A stretch of 64,000 nucleotides of DNA. Origin: JADZFO01 sp964512635. GTDB taxonomy: Bacteria > 4484-113 > JAFGCY01. A program made the position numbers and the translations under genes. Every line of letters starts with the position of its first letter. Within the stretch, counting starts at the first letter, position 1. The DNA lies in NCBI GenBank assembly GCA_964512635.1, contig CAZEJB010000002.1, positions 151,169-215,168 on the forward strand, written 5' to 3'. Shown piece after piece: positions 50,670 to 58,732 of this stretch. The notes under the pieces were generated by a model. That model was not told the origin of the DNA, did not search any database, and was given only the letters and a program-made list of their open reading frames with translations.

Positions 50670-53033
50670 ATGAAAGGCCTCGCTTCCTTCCTGGCCGGCA
50701 GCCTGGCTATTCAGCTAATGCTGCTGTCCTCCTGTCCGGGTCAAGGGACTATCGCTCCCAGTGCCGGCTTGCGTCGGGCTTCCGCCGCTCCGGTCGCAGA
50801 GGCAAAGCCTGTCATCCGCCCCCTCGATAGCAGGAAGTTCAAGCTGAACATTCCAGCTCCTGAAACAGGCAAAGTCACGCCTGACAGCAGCGCCGACTCC
50901 AATGTGATGCCGGACTACACGACTCGTCAGTTCTATGATGAGCGTATAGAACAACTCAACTCCGAAGATATCTATGATCAGCAGGGTGCCCTGCGCGCTA
51001 TGGCTCGACTTGGCTGGGGCGCAGAGGATGCGGTTCCGAGGGTCCTGCAGCTAATGGAGAGTCCGGACCGCCGTACCGCCGAGCAGGCCATCAGAACGCT
51101 GGTGCAGATTGCACCGCGTCACGGTGCGGATTATGCCGACCGGCTCACCTTTCTGCTGGGCAGGAATGATGACCTGATCGTCACAGCGGCAGCGGAGTCG
51201 CTTGGCGAAATGGGTCCGCGTGCAGCCTGTGCCACCGAGGAGCTCTGCCGCCAGTTCACCCGCGACCATCCGATGATCCAGGAGGAGGCTGTTGAAGCAC
51301 TGCGCAGAATCGACCCGCAGCGCCTGATGAACTATGTACCTGAGTTGAAGGGACTCCTGAAGAACGGTGGCAATACGATGCAGCGCAAGGCTGCGGCATA
51401 TTCGCTGCAGTTGGTCGGTGCGGTCCGGCAGCCGCCGGGCCCGCCAGAGATCAATGCCGCTCGCGCTGCGCTTAAGCCGCCATTTCCGCGCTTGGGCACT
51501 GGCATGACGATCAAGATCGAGAGCGAAGTCGGCGGACTTATCCCTATCCCAGAGCCGCCAGACCGGCTTGAAGCCCTCGATCCTCGACTCCACGATGTGC
51601 CGGACATCCTCTATGACATCGCCCTGTCTGATCAACCGCTGGATCTGCGGGTCCAATGCATAGACAGTATCTCCGCTTATGGTCACTTTGCTGACTATCG
51701 CGTCCGTTCGCTGCTGCCACTCCTTAGAGACCAGGACCGACAATTGAGGTCCAGCGCGGCAGCCTGCATTGCCTGTGTTGCCAAGCCCAGCTCGCTCAAG
51801 TTGGAGGACTGGCGCGCGATCATGGAAGTGGACAGCCGCGAGGCGCACTGCGGTATTTGCTGCGGGCTCGCCACTCAGCCTGAGATGGCGGAAAAACTGA
51901 TCCCGGAACTTATCCGGATCATGCGCAGTGAGGAGATTGCTTCTTTCGACGATGTGCGCGACCCGGGAATGCAGGCCGCGGAGCTGCTCTGCCGGTTGCC
52001 ATCATTGCCAGAGGAAAGCAGGTCCGCCCTGGCCAACTTCGCTGAGGCAAACTGCGGCATGGTCAGCCAGATACCCTACGAGCGCGATTTGAGCCCACTC
52101 GCGCCTTATGCTCAGGAAGTTCTCCCGGAGCTCAGTCGAAACATCCAAAGCAGTATTGAGAGTGGTGGCAGCTCGACCTATATGAGGTACCTGGCCGAGC
52201 TTGATCCAGATGGCAGGCACATCCTCCAGCCACTGATCAATCTCTTGCATACTGGCGCAGACTTTGACGATCGTGGTATAGCCGCTGAGGCCCTTGGCAA
52301 GATACAGCGCTGCCCGCCAGAAGGCCTGGAAGCGCTCATCGCCAGCCTCGAGCAGGACCCCGACGAAATGGTCCGCACAATGGCCTGCAGCGCGCTGGCC
52401 CGTCATGCGGCCCCTTACCCTGAAGCAGTTGCAGCCCTGGCAAGGTACGCCTCGTTATGCCACGGCTATGAACTTTTCAACGCCGCGGGCAGCGTCATGG
52501 CGGTTGGAGAACAGTCTCCAGAAGCGGCCGCCAGCATCATCAAAATACTCTCGGCGGCAGGCGAGAACTCTCGTCCTACCTATGAGGTAGTAGCGGCAAG
52601 GCTGAGCAAGAACGATCAAGACGCCGCGGCATTGCTGGAGCAGGCTCTCAGCCGCAATTCGAGTTCCTGGCTGCTGGCCTTTGCCATCGAGGAAGCCGGT
52701 GAGCGCGGCCCGGCGGCAGCTCGCTGCATTCCACAATTGCAGTCGCTGTCGACGGGTAGTCAAGGTGATTTGATTTGGCCGGCTTTCTGCGCCCTGAGTC
52801 AGATAGACGGCCCCGCAGCAGCAGACGGCCTTGATGAAATGCAGGCCCTGCTGTTCGGTGGCAGCAAGATGGCGCGGCTACAGAGCGCATGGATGATTGG
52901 CCGACTTGGCGCAGAAGGTCAGACCGCTCAAGCCGATCTGCAAAATGTTCTGTTCGCAGTGGACACGGACCTGCGAATTACAGCCGCGATAAGCCTTGCC
53001 GACCTGCAGCATAGTGCAGTCAATCAGCATTAG
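50670..53033 (+). CDS. HEAT-repeat lipoprotein
   Basis: A 787-residue exported protein. From ATG 50670 the signal MKGLASFLAGSLAIQLMLLSSC has its lipobox Cys at residue 22; an ATG 12 codons earlier would give an unusually long n-region. From about residue 100 to the end the sequence is made of HEAT-type helical pairs, for example GALRAMARLGWGAEDAVPRVLQLM, AAAESLGEMGPRAA and AAEALGKIQRCPPEGLEALIASL. Such alpha-solenoids are scaffolds for protein binding. It follows the PKD/PPC array on the same strand after 49 bases, so it may serve the same surface assembly, but it has its own apparent promoter. Confidence 0.82.
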   Translation: MKGLASFLAGSLAIQLMLLSSCPGQGTIAPSAGLRRASAAPVAEAKPVIRPLDSRKFKLNIPAPETGKVTPDSSADSNVMPDYTTRQFYDERIEQLNSEDIYDQQGALRAMARLGWGAEDAVPRVLQLMESPDRRTAEQAIRTLVQIAPRHGADYADRLTFLLGRNDDLIVTAAAESLGEMGPRAACATEELCRQFTRDHPMIQEEAVEALRRIDPQRLMNYVPELKGLLKNGGNTMQRKAAAYSLQLVGAVRQPPGPPEINAARAALKPPFPRLGTGMTIKIESEVGGLIPIPEPPDRLEALDPRLHDVPDILYDIALSDQPLDLRVQCIDSISAYGHFADYRVRSLLPLLRDQDRQLRSSAAACIACVAKPSSLKLEDWRAIMEVDSREAHCGICCGLATQPEMAEKLIPELIRIMRSEEIASFDDVRDPGMQAAELLCRLPSLPEESRSALANFAEANCGMVSQIPYERDLSPLAPYAQEVLPELSRNIQSSIESGGSSTYMRYLAELDPDGRHILQPLINLLHTGADFDDRGIAAEALGKIQRCPPEGLEALIASLEQDPDEMVRTMACSALARHAAPYPEAVAALARYASLCHGYELFNAAGSVMAVGEQSPEAAASIIKILSAAGENSRPTYEVVAARLSKNDQDAAALLEQALSRNSSSWLLAFAIEEAGERGPAAARCIPQLQSLSTGSQGDLIWPAFCALSQIDGPAAADGLDEMQALLFGGSKMARLQSAWMIGRLGAEGQTAQADLQNVLFAVDTDLRITAAISLADLQHSAVNQH

Positions 53034-53163
53034 TTGAAGACAACTACAAGAAGCGCTTGCCACAGAGAATCCACAGCTGGGCTGAGCAGGCCCTCAAAGG
53101 CGACTTTGTTCAAGCTCGCTTCCGGTATCAAGAGGCGACAGCCGTCTGCGTCACGATCCGCGC

Positions 53164-53169
53164 GATAAT
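53164..53169 (+). promoter_or_regulatory. -10-like box, leaderless type
   Basis: GATAAT ends six bases before GTG 53176. It has the same geometry as the TANNNT boxes of six other genes in this window, with a first-base deviation. Confidence 0.4.
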
Positions 53170-53175
53170 GTGGGC

Positions 53176-54030
53176 GTGACTCCCGCGGCGCGCGCCTTTT
53201 ACAACCGGCACTTCATGCTGACTGTGCTGCTGCCGGCCTATCTGATGGCCCTGCTCAGCTACGGGCTGGCCTATGCGCTTGTCACGGCCGCCGGGCAGCC
53301 TTTTGGTCTGGCCTTTGTTTTCATGGTCGGCCTCAGCCGCATCTTCGCCTGGCTTGGCTTCATGGCTACCGGCGTGCTGGGCGCGCAGGTCAAGCCCTCC
53401 GCTCTGCAACTTGAGCGCCTGCGCGCTGTGCTGGCCCCGCCGCCCATTCCCGGCGAAAGCGACCTGCAGGCCGGTGTGCGGCTGGCCGAAATACTCCAGT
53501 CTGTCCGCCTGCTCGACCTGGGCCCGGTGCCCTATCTGGCCAGCGGAGGCGTGACCCCCGGCCAGCTCTGGATCAGCACCTGGACGCTGGAGCAGTCCGA
53601 CCCGGATGTACTGCGCTGCATGCTTCAGCATGAAATCGCCCATAGCGCTGGCGCAGGCGGCTGCAGCGCCGGGATCGCGTGGGGCGACCTGTCATGGCTG
53701 CTGGCCTGGCCTCTGGCCTACATGGCCGCGATGACCGGCCAGCCGCTGCTCCTGCTGCTGGCCGGACTGATTCATGTATCACTTTGGCTGCATCTGGGTC
53801 AGCTTATGCGCCAGCGCAGTGAACGCCGGGCCGACCGCGCCGCGGCGGAGCTTCTTGGCCGCGAGCGCTATGCCCGCGCGTTGACCGAGCATCTGGCGCA
53901 GTTTGAAGCGCCGGTCACCGACAGCGCCGGAGCACGGCTCGGAAGGCAGCTGCGCTACGGCCGCCTGCGCGGTCTGAGCTATGCGCCGGACGAAGCCGAG
54001 GCGCTGATTGATGCGATCGACCGGACCTGA
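53176..54030 (+). CDS. M48/HtpX-like membrane metalloprotease
   Basis: A 284-residue integral membrane protein. Two hydrophobic spans open the protein (LTVLLPAYLMALLSYGLAYAL, LAFVFMVGLSRIFAWLGFMA). The zinc motif HEIAH lies near residue 154 and a downstream Glu in SERRADRAAAELLG near 216, the pattern of M48 peptidases such as HtpX. Two further hydrophobic stretches lie between them (WLLAWPLAYMAAM, LLLLLAGLIHVSLWLHL). I use GTG 53176 because a -10-like box precedes it by six bases; a GTG two codons earlier is possible. It probably degrades misfolded membrane proteins or acts on exported substrates. Confidence 0.77.
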   Translation: MTPAARAFYNRHFMLTVLLPAYLMALLSYGLAYALVTAAGQPFGLAFVFMVGLSRIFAWLGFMATGVLGAQVKPSALQLERLRAVLAPPPIPGESDLQAGVRLAEILQSVRLLDLGPVPYLASGGVTPGQLWISTWTLEQSDPDVLRCMLQHEIAHSAGAGGCSAGIAWGDLSWLLAWPLAYMAAMTGQPLLLLLAGLIHVSLWLHLGQLMRQRSERRADRAAAELLGRERYARALTEHLAQFEAPVTDSAGARLGRQLRYGRLRGLSYAPDEAEALIDAIDRT

Positions 54031-54069
54031 ACCCGGCGCCGAATGAAGCGTCACTGAACGGCATGTCAA

Positions 54070-54093
54070 AGGCCGGACCTTGCGGCCCGGCCT
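54070..54093. terminator. Hairpin between convergent genes
   Basis: Seven-bp arms AGGCCGG and CCGGCCT flank a 10-base loop, 40 bases past the protease stop and 67 bases past the stop of the small minus-strand gene. Only a short T run follows on the minus strand, so termination is plausible but weak. Confidence 0.4.
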
Positions 54094-54159
54094 GAACTTC
54101 ATACAACCTCACGTGTATCTGTCCCGGCGGAGTTGTCAGCTCCCCGAGGATTCTGCGCT

Positions 54160-54456
54160 TCAGGCGCTCGGCATCCGCAGAGCATTGCTGCGGAGTCTGG
54201 CTGCAACACTGTCCAGAACGCGCTGGGGATTCTCCCCGGCCGCGGCCAGAAGCTGCAGCAACTCGAGTTCGCGGTTGAAGCGCACGCGCCCGTCGGCGAA
54301 CAGCAGTCCATCGCCCCGGAGTACAAAGCCCGGCTGTTCAGCCGTGCCGTAGAGCGCCAGCTCGAAGTTGAAAATCTGTGCTGCGGAGCTGGCCCGCTCA
54401 ACATTACACTCGGTTATGTCCCAGCCCTCGGTGTTACGTGTCGTCGTCAATCCCAT
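54160..54456 (-). CDS. Unknown small protein (98 aa)
   Basis: No family is recognised. I set the start at ATG 54456 (MGLTTTRNTEGWDITEC) because GGAGG lies eight bases upstream; two ATGs further upstream lack such a site. The sequence reads as a small alpha/beta protein: strands ITECNVERA, QIFNFELALYG and GFVLRGDGLLFADGRV, then a C-terminal helical half (NRELELLQLLAAAGENPQRVLDSVAARLRS). The 343 bases upstream to the STN gene hold only that gene's terminator. Function is unknown. Confidence 0.55.
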   Translation of the reverse strand: MGLTTTRNTEGWDITECNVERASSAAQIFNFELALYGTAEQPGFVLRGDGLLFADGRVRFNRELELLQLLAAAGENPQRVLDSVAARLRSNALRMPSA

Positions 54457-54799
54457 CTCACTTGCCTCCATGGCGGGTCCCCTCAAACCTCTCCCACCGG
54501 CTTTCAAGACGCTGTCCGCAGCATGGTGTTCGAGAGATTTTCCGGCCCAAAGAATGTCATCCTCAGGTTCACTTCAGGTCAACCTTAGGATGGCTAGAGG
54601 ATAGGGATAGTTCCACAGTAGGCGAAGAACAGCGCGTAAAGCTGGCGCAAAGTTGGCACAAGCGTTGCCTGTCTTGGCCATAAATAAACTGGAGAATGCT
54701 GCTTTAGGCGGGCGTGCGAAGTAAGAAAAAGCAGGCCATGGCCCCCGAGGCCGTCGCCTGCTTCTTCGTCGCTGGTCAATGATTGGCCCGGGCTGGGCC
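54457..54799. other. Gap between small unknown gene and STN gene
   Basis: Apart from the GGAGG site of the small gene and the terminator at 54729-54763, I see no gene or repeat in these 343 bases. Confidence 0.5.
54729..54763 (-). terminator. Terminator of the tadA-STN operon
   Basis: Eight-bp arms AAGCAGGC and GCCTGCTT with a 19-base loop. On the minus strand a TTTTTC run follows the stem. It lies 37 bases after the stop of the STN-domain gene. Confidence 0.7.
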
Positions 54800-55747
54800 C
54801 TAGTAGTCTTCGCTGGGCGGGTAGATGTCGACGTAAACCAGTCCCACCGATTTGATCACGAGGTCCAGCGCTGTATCAAAGGGCACATCCACAAAGTTGA
54901 AGCTGAGATCCCCGGCGCCCTCGGTCAGGCCCGTCGGGCCAAAGTCCCCGGCGCCACGGAAACCGCTGCCACTGTCGCTGCCGCCACCGCCGGCCTGTAC
55001 ACCGCCACCCGGGGGACGGCGAGTTCCGGTGGGCTCCTGCTGCCAGTATGGATCAAGCATGATGTCCACATCGCCAATCCGGCTGAACAGCCACAGGACC
55101 TCGCGGAAGTCAACGTTGTTGGCTCTCAGGGTTACCAGCGCATCGCTGTACTTATAGGGCGGGAACTTCGGCAGGGTATAGCTACCCGGGTCGTCCTGGC
55201 GGCCGACGCTGCTGGTCGGTGGCTGCCCCGCGTAGTTTGGCCCGGGCTTGTCTCCGGCATCCTGGGGAAAGGCGAACGCCGCGATAACCTGCGGAGTGTT
55301 CGGGCGCAGCTCAGTTCCCGGCATCGCGTTCGTCACACTGTAGCGCGGTGAACGGGCAAAGTTCAGGGTGACTTTTGTGCCGCCTTCAACCGGCTCCCAG
55401 GCCAGGTCGCTGATGCCGGGGCGCACGCCCTCGGCCCGCGGAACCTCTGCGCTGCCGGCCGCGACAGCCTCGCCATCAATGATCATGGTCGCACTGCGTC
55501 CCTCGATCTTAAAATCGCGGCAGGCCAGACCATCAAACTCGACAGACTCAATTCCGGCGCTGCGGGTCAGGCTGAAATGCTGGCTGCGGATCAGGACACC
55601 CTCGCCGGGCCCGCTGGGGGCCTTGGCCTCGTGGCCGGGTCCACCGGGCTGGTAGGCCAGCGCGAGGCTGCTAAGGCAAAGCAGCGCAATCAGGGCCAGC
55701 AGATAAATCCTGGCCGCGTTTGCGACCACCCTCCAAGCTTGCGTCAT
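54800..55747 (-). CDS. Exported protein with secretin-type STN domain
   Basis: A 315-residue protein with an N-terminal signal (YLLALIALLCLSSLALA). The C-terminal ~120 residues match the secretin/TonB short N-terminal (STN) domain: ALVTLRANNVDFREVLWLFSRIGDVDIMLDP, a Gly/Pro/Ser-rich loop, then LSFNFVDVPFDTALDLVIKSVGLVYV. PilQ- and GspD-type secretins have this domain before a beta-barrel, but here the protein ends ten residues later, so no pore is encoded. The central part may be AMIN-like (VTLNFARSPRYSV). ATG 55747 follows GAGGTGG. It is the last gene of a tadA operon and could be a secretion or pilus accessory protein. Confidence 0.7.
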   Translation of the reverse strand: MTQAWRVVANAARIYLLALIALLCLSSLALAYQPGGPGHEAKAPSGPGEGVLIRSQHFSLTRSAGIESVEFDGLACRDFKIEGRSATMIIDGEAVAAGSAEVPRAEGVRPGISDLAWEPVEGGTKVTLNFARSPRYSVTNAMPGTELRPNTPQVIAAFAFPQDAGDKPGPNYAGQPPTSSVGRQDDPGSYTLPKFPPYKYSDALVTLRANNVDFREVLWLFSRIGDVDIMLDPYWQQEPTGTRRPPGGGVQAGGGGSDSGSGFRGAGDFGPTGLTEGAGDLSFNFVDVPFDTALDLVIKSVGLVYVDIYPPSEDY

Positions 55748-55829
55748 CGGTCCACCTCTTGCCGCGGAGCGGCGCTAAAGCATAACAGAGTTGCGCGGCG
55801 AACTGCAGACAGCCCCAGCAGGCAAACCG

Positions 55830-56993
55830 CTAATCCATCCAAAGCTCAATCCGGCGGATCATCCAGCTTTGACCGGCCTGTGCAGGCGCACGAAGCCGAA
55901 CCTGGTTCACACCGGGTCGTAAATAATGACTCACGCTGATGCCTGCAGGTTGCGTCAAAGAGCCAAAAGCCGGGCCAAAATCCAGCTCGCTGGTGCTCCA
56001 GCCGTTGACCTCGATCAGCAGCTCGCTGAACTCAGTGTTGCTGCTGCTGGCCGGACTGCTCTCGCTGTGCAGGTCCAGGCGCAGCTCGGCGCGATGCGTT
56101 TCACGCTCCGGTGGAATGGCGAAGGACAGCAGCAGCTCATCGCCCCAGCGCAGGGGCCACACATAGCTGTTCAGGTCGAGGCTGTCGGGCGTTGTAGTCC
56201 CGTCAAACTTGACCACGCAATCCTTCAGCACCGGCTGGCCGCCTGAATCCAGGCGGGCGAAAAGCAGCGGCCACTGGCGCTGGTCAAAGCCCAGTGGGAC
56301 AGCGGGGGTGATGTCATAAGGATCCAGCCAGGGCGGAGTGGCAACATTCGGCGCAGCCCGGGTTATCCAGCTCTGGCCAACCAGTCCTGAAACAGCTGGA
56401 TTCAGCCCGAGCGGGTTTGCCTGCATGCGGGCGAGGGCCTCGAGATCCGGCTGTTCTGCCCAGAGGAGCGCCCGAATCAGTCCTCCCGATTCAGCGGCAG
56501 GCAGTTCCAGTTCGGCAAACAAGCGTCCGCTGCGCGGCAGAGGCAGCGCCCGGCGGATCAGGTAGCTGTAGCCCGCCGGCGAGTAGTAGATCAGCGAAAG
56601 CTGGGCATTGGCCCTGGCCCGCAAGCCCAGCGCGGCGAGATTGTGGCCGCTGCTGAAGGGGCTCTCCTGATAGGTGATCTGACTCAAAGCCTGCGATTCT
56701 AGATCGGGCAGGAATGCGCGCCAGCCGCCGGATCCCGGCTGAGCCAGGGCATTGGCATCCGGAAAGCGATCCCAGCTGACTGCGGAGTAGTAATGCCCAG
56801 GACGCAGCCGCAGCTCCGCCGCCCTTGCCGGGAGAAAGGTCAGGATTGAAGCTGCGCAGCCAAGCAGCAAACCGGGGGCCGCAAATGCAGAAAGCAGTAA
56901 TTTCACAATATTCACGACGGCGGGAAGGCCCGCGCTGTTGCATGCCGACGGGCTAAAGGTCAGCAGCAAGGAATCACGACGACTCTGCTTCAA
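55830..56993 (-). CDS. Exported protein of unknown function (387 aa)
   Basis: No family is recognised. A hydrophobic export signal (VKLLLSAFAAPGLLLGCAASILTFLPARAAE) lies after ~28 residues. The mature part is rich in short beta strands and aromatic residues (SAVSWDRFPDANAL, YYSPAGYSYLIRRALPLP), with a C-terminal jelly-roll-like section (FSELLIEVNGWSTSELDFGP ... GVNQVRLRAPAQAGQSWMIRRIELWMD) that resembles carbohydrate- or galactose-binding folds. The start is uncertain: a TTG at 56993 overlaps the tadA stop as TTGA, suggesting coupled translation, whereas an internal GTG would give a more normal signal. It sits between tadA and the STN gene in one minus-strand run. Confidence 0.6.
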   Translation of the reverse strand: MKQSRRDSLLLTFSPSACNSAGLPAVVNIVKLLLSAFAAPGLLLGCAASILTFLPARAAELRLRPGHYYSAVSWDRFPDANALAQPGSGGWRAFLPDLESQALSQITYQESPFSSGHNLAALGLRARANAQLSLIYYSPAGYSYLIRRALPLPRSGRLFAELELPAAESGGLIRALLWAEQPDLEALARMQANPLGLNPAVSGLVGQSWITRAAPNVATPPWLDPYDITPAVPLGFDQRQWPLLFARLDSGGQPVLKDCVVKFDGTTTPDSLDLNSYVWPLRWGDELLLSFAIPPERETHRAELRLDLHSESSPASSSNTEFSELLIEVNGWSTSELDFGPAFGSLTQPAGISVSHYLRPGVNQVRLRAPAQAGQSWMIRRIELWMD

Positions 56994-57592
56994 GGTTGCC
57001 CCACAGGGCCGGAGCGCCCGCGCAGGCCGGCAAAAAAGCGGGCCATCAGAGTGCTTGCCTCGTCCGCCAGCACTCCGCCTTCGAAGGTCATACGCCGCAA
57101 AGCCTCGTGGCCGGCCAGGTCGTAACGGCTGCCCAGCGCCCCGAATTTAGGCTCGTGCGCGCCATAGACCACCCGGCTGATCCGCGCCTGCTGCAGGGCC
57201 CCAAGGCACATCAGACATGGCTCAAGGGTGACATGCACACTGGCACCCTCAAGCCTAAAGTCCTCCAGCCTGCGGCCCGCCTGCTCCAGTGCGACAAGCT
57301 CGGCATGCGCGCCGACCCGGTGCTCGGCGCGGGTGGTATTGGCGCCAACCCCCAGCAGCCAGACCCCGGGGGCCAGCAGCTCAAAGGCTGCAGGATCGGC
57401 GCCGGCCGCCTCCAGGCAGGCCAGCGGCACGCTGACTACTGCACCGACAGGCACTTCTCCCAGTTCAAGAGCCCGTTCGGCCTGTTGCAGTGCCAGGCGC
57501 ATCAGCTGCAGATCCAGCCCGGGGGCCGCGCCTTTATCCGGGCTGGCTTGCCCGATAGCCGCAGACACTGTTTTCCCGCCGCTGGATGCCAC
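56990..57592 (-). CDS. tadA: tRNA-specific adenosine deaminase
   Basis: A 200-residue deaminase that converts adenosine-34 to inosine in tRNA-Arg(ACG). The zinc and catalytic motifs are HAELVAL and LEPCLMCLGAL; ISRVVYGAHEPKFGALGS follows. An insert of ~20 residues (ACLEAAGADPAAFELLAPGVW) after GEVPVGAVV makes it longer than the usual ~160. I place the start at GTG 57592, because TATAAT ends six bases upstream and no Shine-Dalgarno site is present; the longer frame would run through the divergent zinc-ribbon gene. It heads a minus-strand run with two exported proteins. Confidence 0.9.
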   Translation of the reverse strand: MASSGGKTVSAAIGQASPDKGAAPGLDLQLMRLALQQAERALELGEVPVGAVVSVPLACLEAAGADPAAFELLAPGVWLLGVGANTTRAEHRVGAHAELVALEQAGRRLEDFRLEGASVHVTLEPCLMCLGALQQARISRVVYGAHEPKFGALGSRYDLAGHEALRRMTFEGGVLADEASTLMARFFAGLRGRSGPVGQP

Positions 57593-57598
57593 ATTTCG

Positions 57599-57604
57599 AT
57601 TATA
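57599..57604 (-). promoter_or_regulatory. tadA -10 box, leaderless type
   Basis: A consensus TATAAT on the minus strand ends six bases before GTG 57592. TTGCAC lies 19 bases further upstream. Confidence 0.55.
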
Positions 57605-57647
57605 GGGCGAAGCGGAGCGGGCGGTGCAAGGTAAAATCTTTCGGGGC

Positions 57648-58055
57648 ATGGCTTCCACCTTCACCAAATGCATGGGCTGCGGCAAGATCTTTGCCGCCGA
57701 GAACAGCGAGCGTAACTGCCCGGCCTGCCGCGGCGAGGCTGGCACGCTCAGCACGCGCGATCAGCTGCGCAAAGTGAAGTCCTACATCCGCGACATGATG
57801 TCCCGCGGCGAGTTCATTACCATCGCCGAGGCCGCCCGAGGCAGCGAGGTTGAGGAGCATCAGGTCTGGGAGTTCATCCAGGCCGGTGAGATCGACCTGA
57901 CTCCCTTCAACGACCCGCAGGTGCGCAATTTCCTCGTCAACAAACGCCGCGAGCAGGAGAAGCTGCGTCGGGACGACAGCCCCAAAACGCCCGAGCCTGC
58001 CCCGGAAAAACGCAGCGGTTTCCACGGCGTCGACAAGGATTCCGGTGAGCGCTAA
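57648..58055 (+). CDS. Zinc-ribbon protein with MerR-like helix-turn-helix
   Basis: A 135-residue protein. Two Cys pairs, CMGC near residue 8 and CPAC near 24, form a zinc ribbon. A helical section follows that resembles a MerR-like DNA-reading fold (FITIAEAARGSEVEEHQVWEFIQAGEIDL), then a charged, disordered tail. The arrangement resembles the YvyF-type flagellar-operon proteins, but no flagellar genes are in the window. ATG 57648 has CGGGG just upstream. It is divergent from tadA with start codons 55 bases apart and overlaps the next gene by 11 bases, so both are one operon. Confidence 0.7.
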   Translation: MASTFTKCMGCGKIFAAENSERNCPACRGEAGTLSTRDQLRKVKSYIRDMMSRGEFITIAEAARGSEVEEHQVWEFIQAGEIDLTPFNDPQVRNFLVNKRREQEKLRRDDSPKTPEPAPEKRSGFHGVDKDSGER

Positions 58056-58602
58056 GGCGCCCCTGCGGCCGGATCTGAGCCATAAGTCACGCGGCGCACG
58101 GCCCGACTTCTGCTTCAGCCGTGCCGCCGATGTCAGTCTCGATTTTATTCGCTGCCTGCAGGTCAAAGCGGTGCTGATCGACATCGACAACACCATCACC
58201 CGCTGGGAGTCCAAGCAGGTCGGCGAGGCAGAGCTTAACTGGATGGCGGCCCTGCGCCAGGATGGCCTCCAGCTGCGCTACCTGTCCAACGGACTGGCGC
58301 ACAAGGTTGCGGCGGTGGTAGACAGTACCGGCATTGCCCACGCCGACACCCACTGGCCCAAGCCACTGCTGCCGGCCTTCCGCGACAGTCTGCGTGACCT
58401 GCGCATGAGCGGCGGCGAAGTGCTGATGGTCGGCGACAGCGTGATGACGGACATCGTCACCGCCAACAAGCTGGGGATGTGGACCGCGCTGGTCGAACCG
58501 ATGGGCAAGATTGACTTCGCCGGCACCAAGCTCTACCGCCTGCTGGAGCAGAAGATGAAGCTGCGCCGCCCGCTGCTGGCGGGCAATGAGTTCAGGAAAT
58601 AA
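58045..58602 (+). CDS. YqeG-family HAD-IIIA phosphatase
   Basis: A 185-residue HAD hydrolase. Motif I is LIDIDNTIT near residue 49, motif II LRYLSNG, and the late Lys and Asp motifs are WPKPLLPAF and MVGDSVMTDIVTANKLGMWTALV. This is the YqeG/phosphatidylglycerophosphate-phosphatase-like group, so phosphatidylglycerophosphate dephosphorylation is the leading guess. The GTG start at 58045 overlaps the upstream stop by 11 bases, with GGAT nearby, so translation is coupled to the zinc-ribbon gene. Confidence 0.85.
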   Translation: MSAKAPLRPDLSHKSRGARPDFCFSRAADVSLDFIRCLQVKAVLIDIDNTITRWESKQVGEAELNWMAALRQDGLQLRYLSNGLAHKVAAVVDSTGIAHADTHWPKPLLPAFRDSLRDLRMSGGEVLMVGDSVMTDIVTANKLGMWTALVEPMGKIDFAGTKLYRLLEQKMKLRRPLLAGNEFRK

Positions 58603-58624
58603 TCGTCGTCTTCTTCGCTTGGGC

Positions 58625-58650
58625 TTGACAAGAGAGAGAGCGTGTATTAT
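58625..58650 (+). promoter_or_regulatory. Possible promoter of the gap-split gene
   Basis: A consensus TTGACA (58625-58630) is followed by TATTAT (58645-58650). The 14-base spacer is short and consists mostly of GA repeats, which could change length. Confidence 0.35.
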
Positions 58651-58732
58651 TGATGCTTCGCACTTCACATCAGATTGCAGGTAATACCGTTGAAGTCCGC
58701 AGCCGCAACCTTATAACCGAGGAGAATGTGTT

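Noticed and set aside
57593..57754. N-terminal extension of TadA
   Set aside because: It runs antisense through the start of the zinc-ribbon gene; a TATAAT box directly before GTG 57592 fits a leaderless start.
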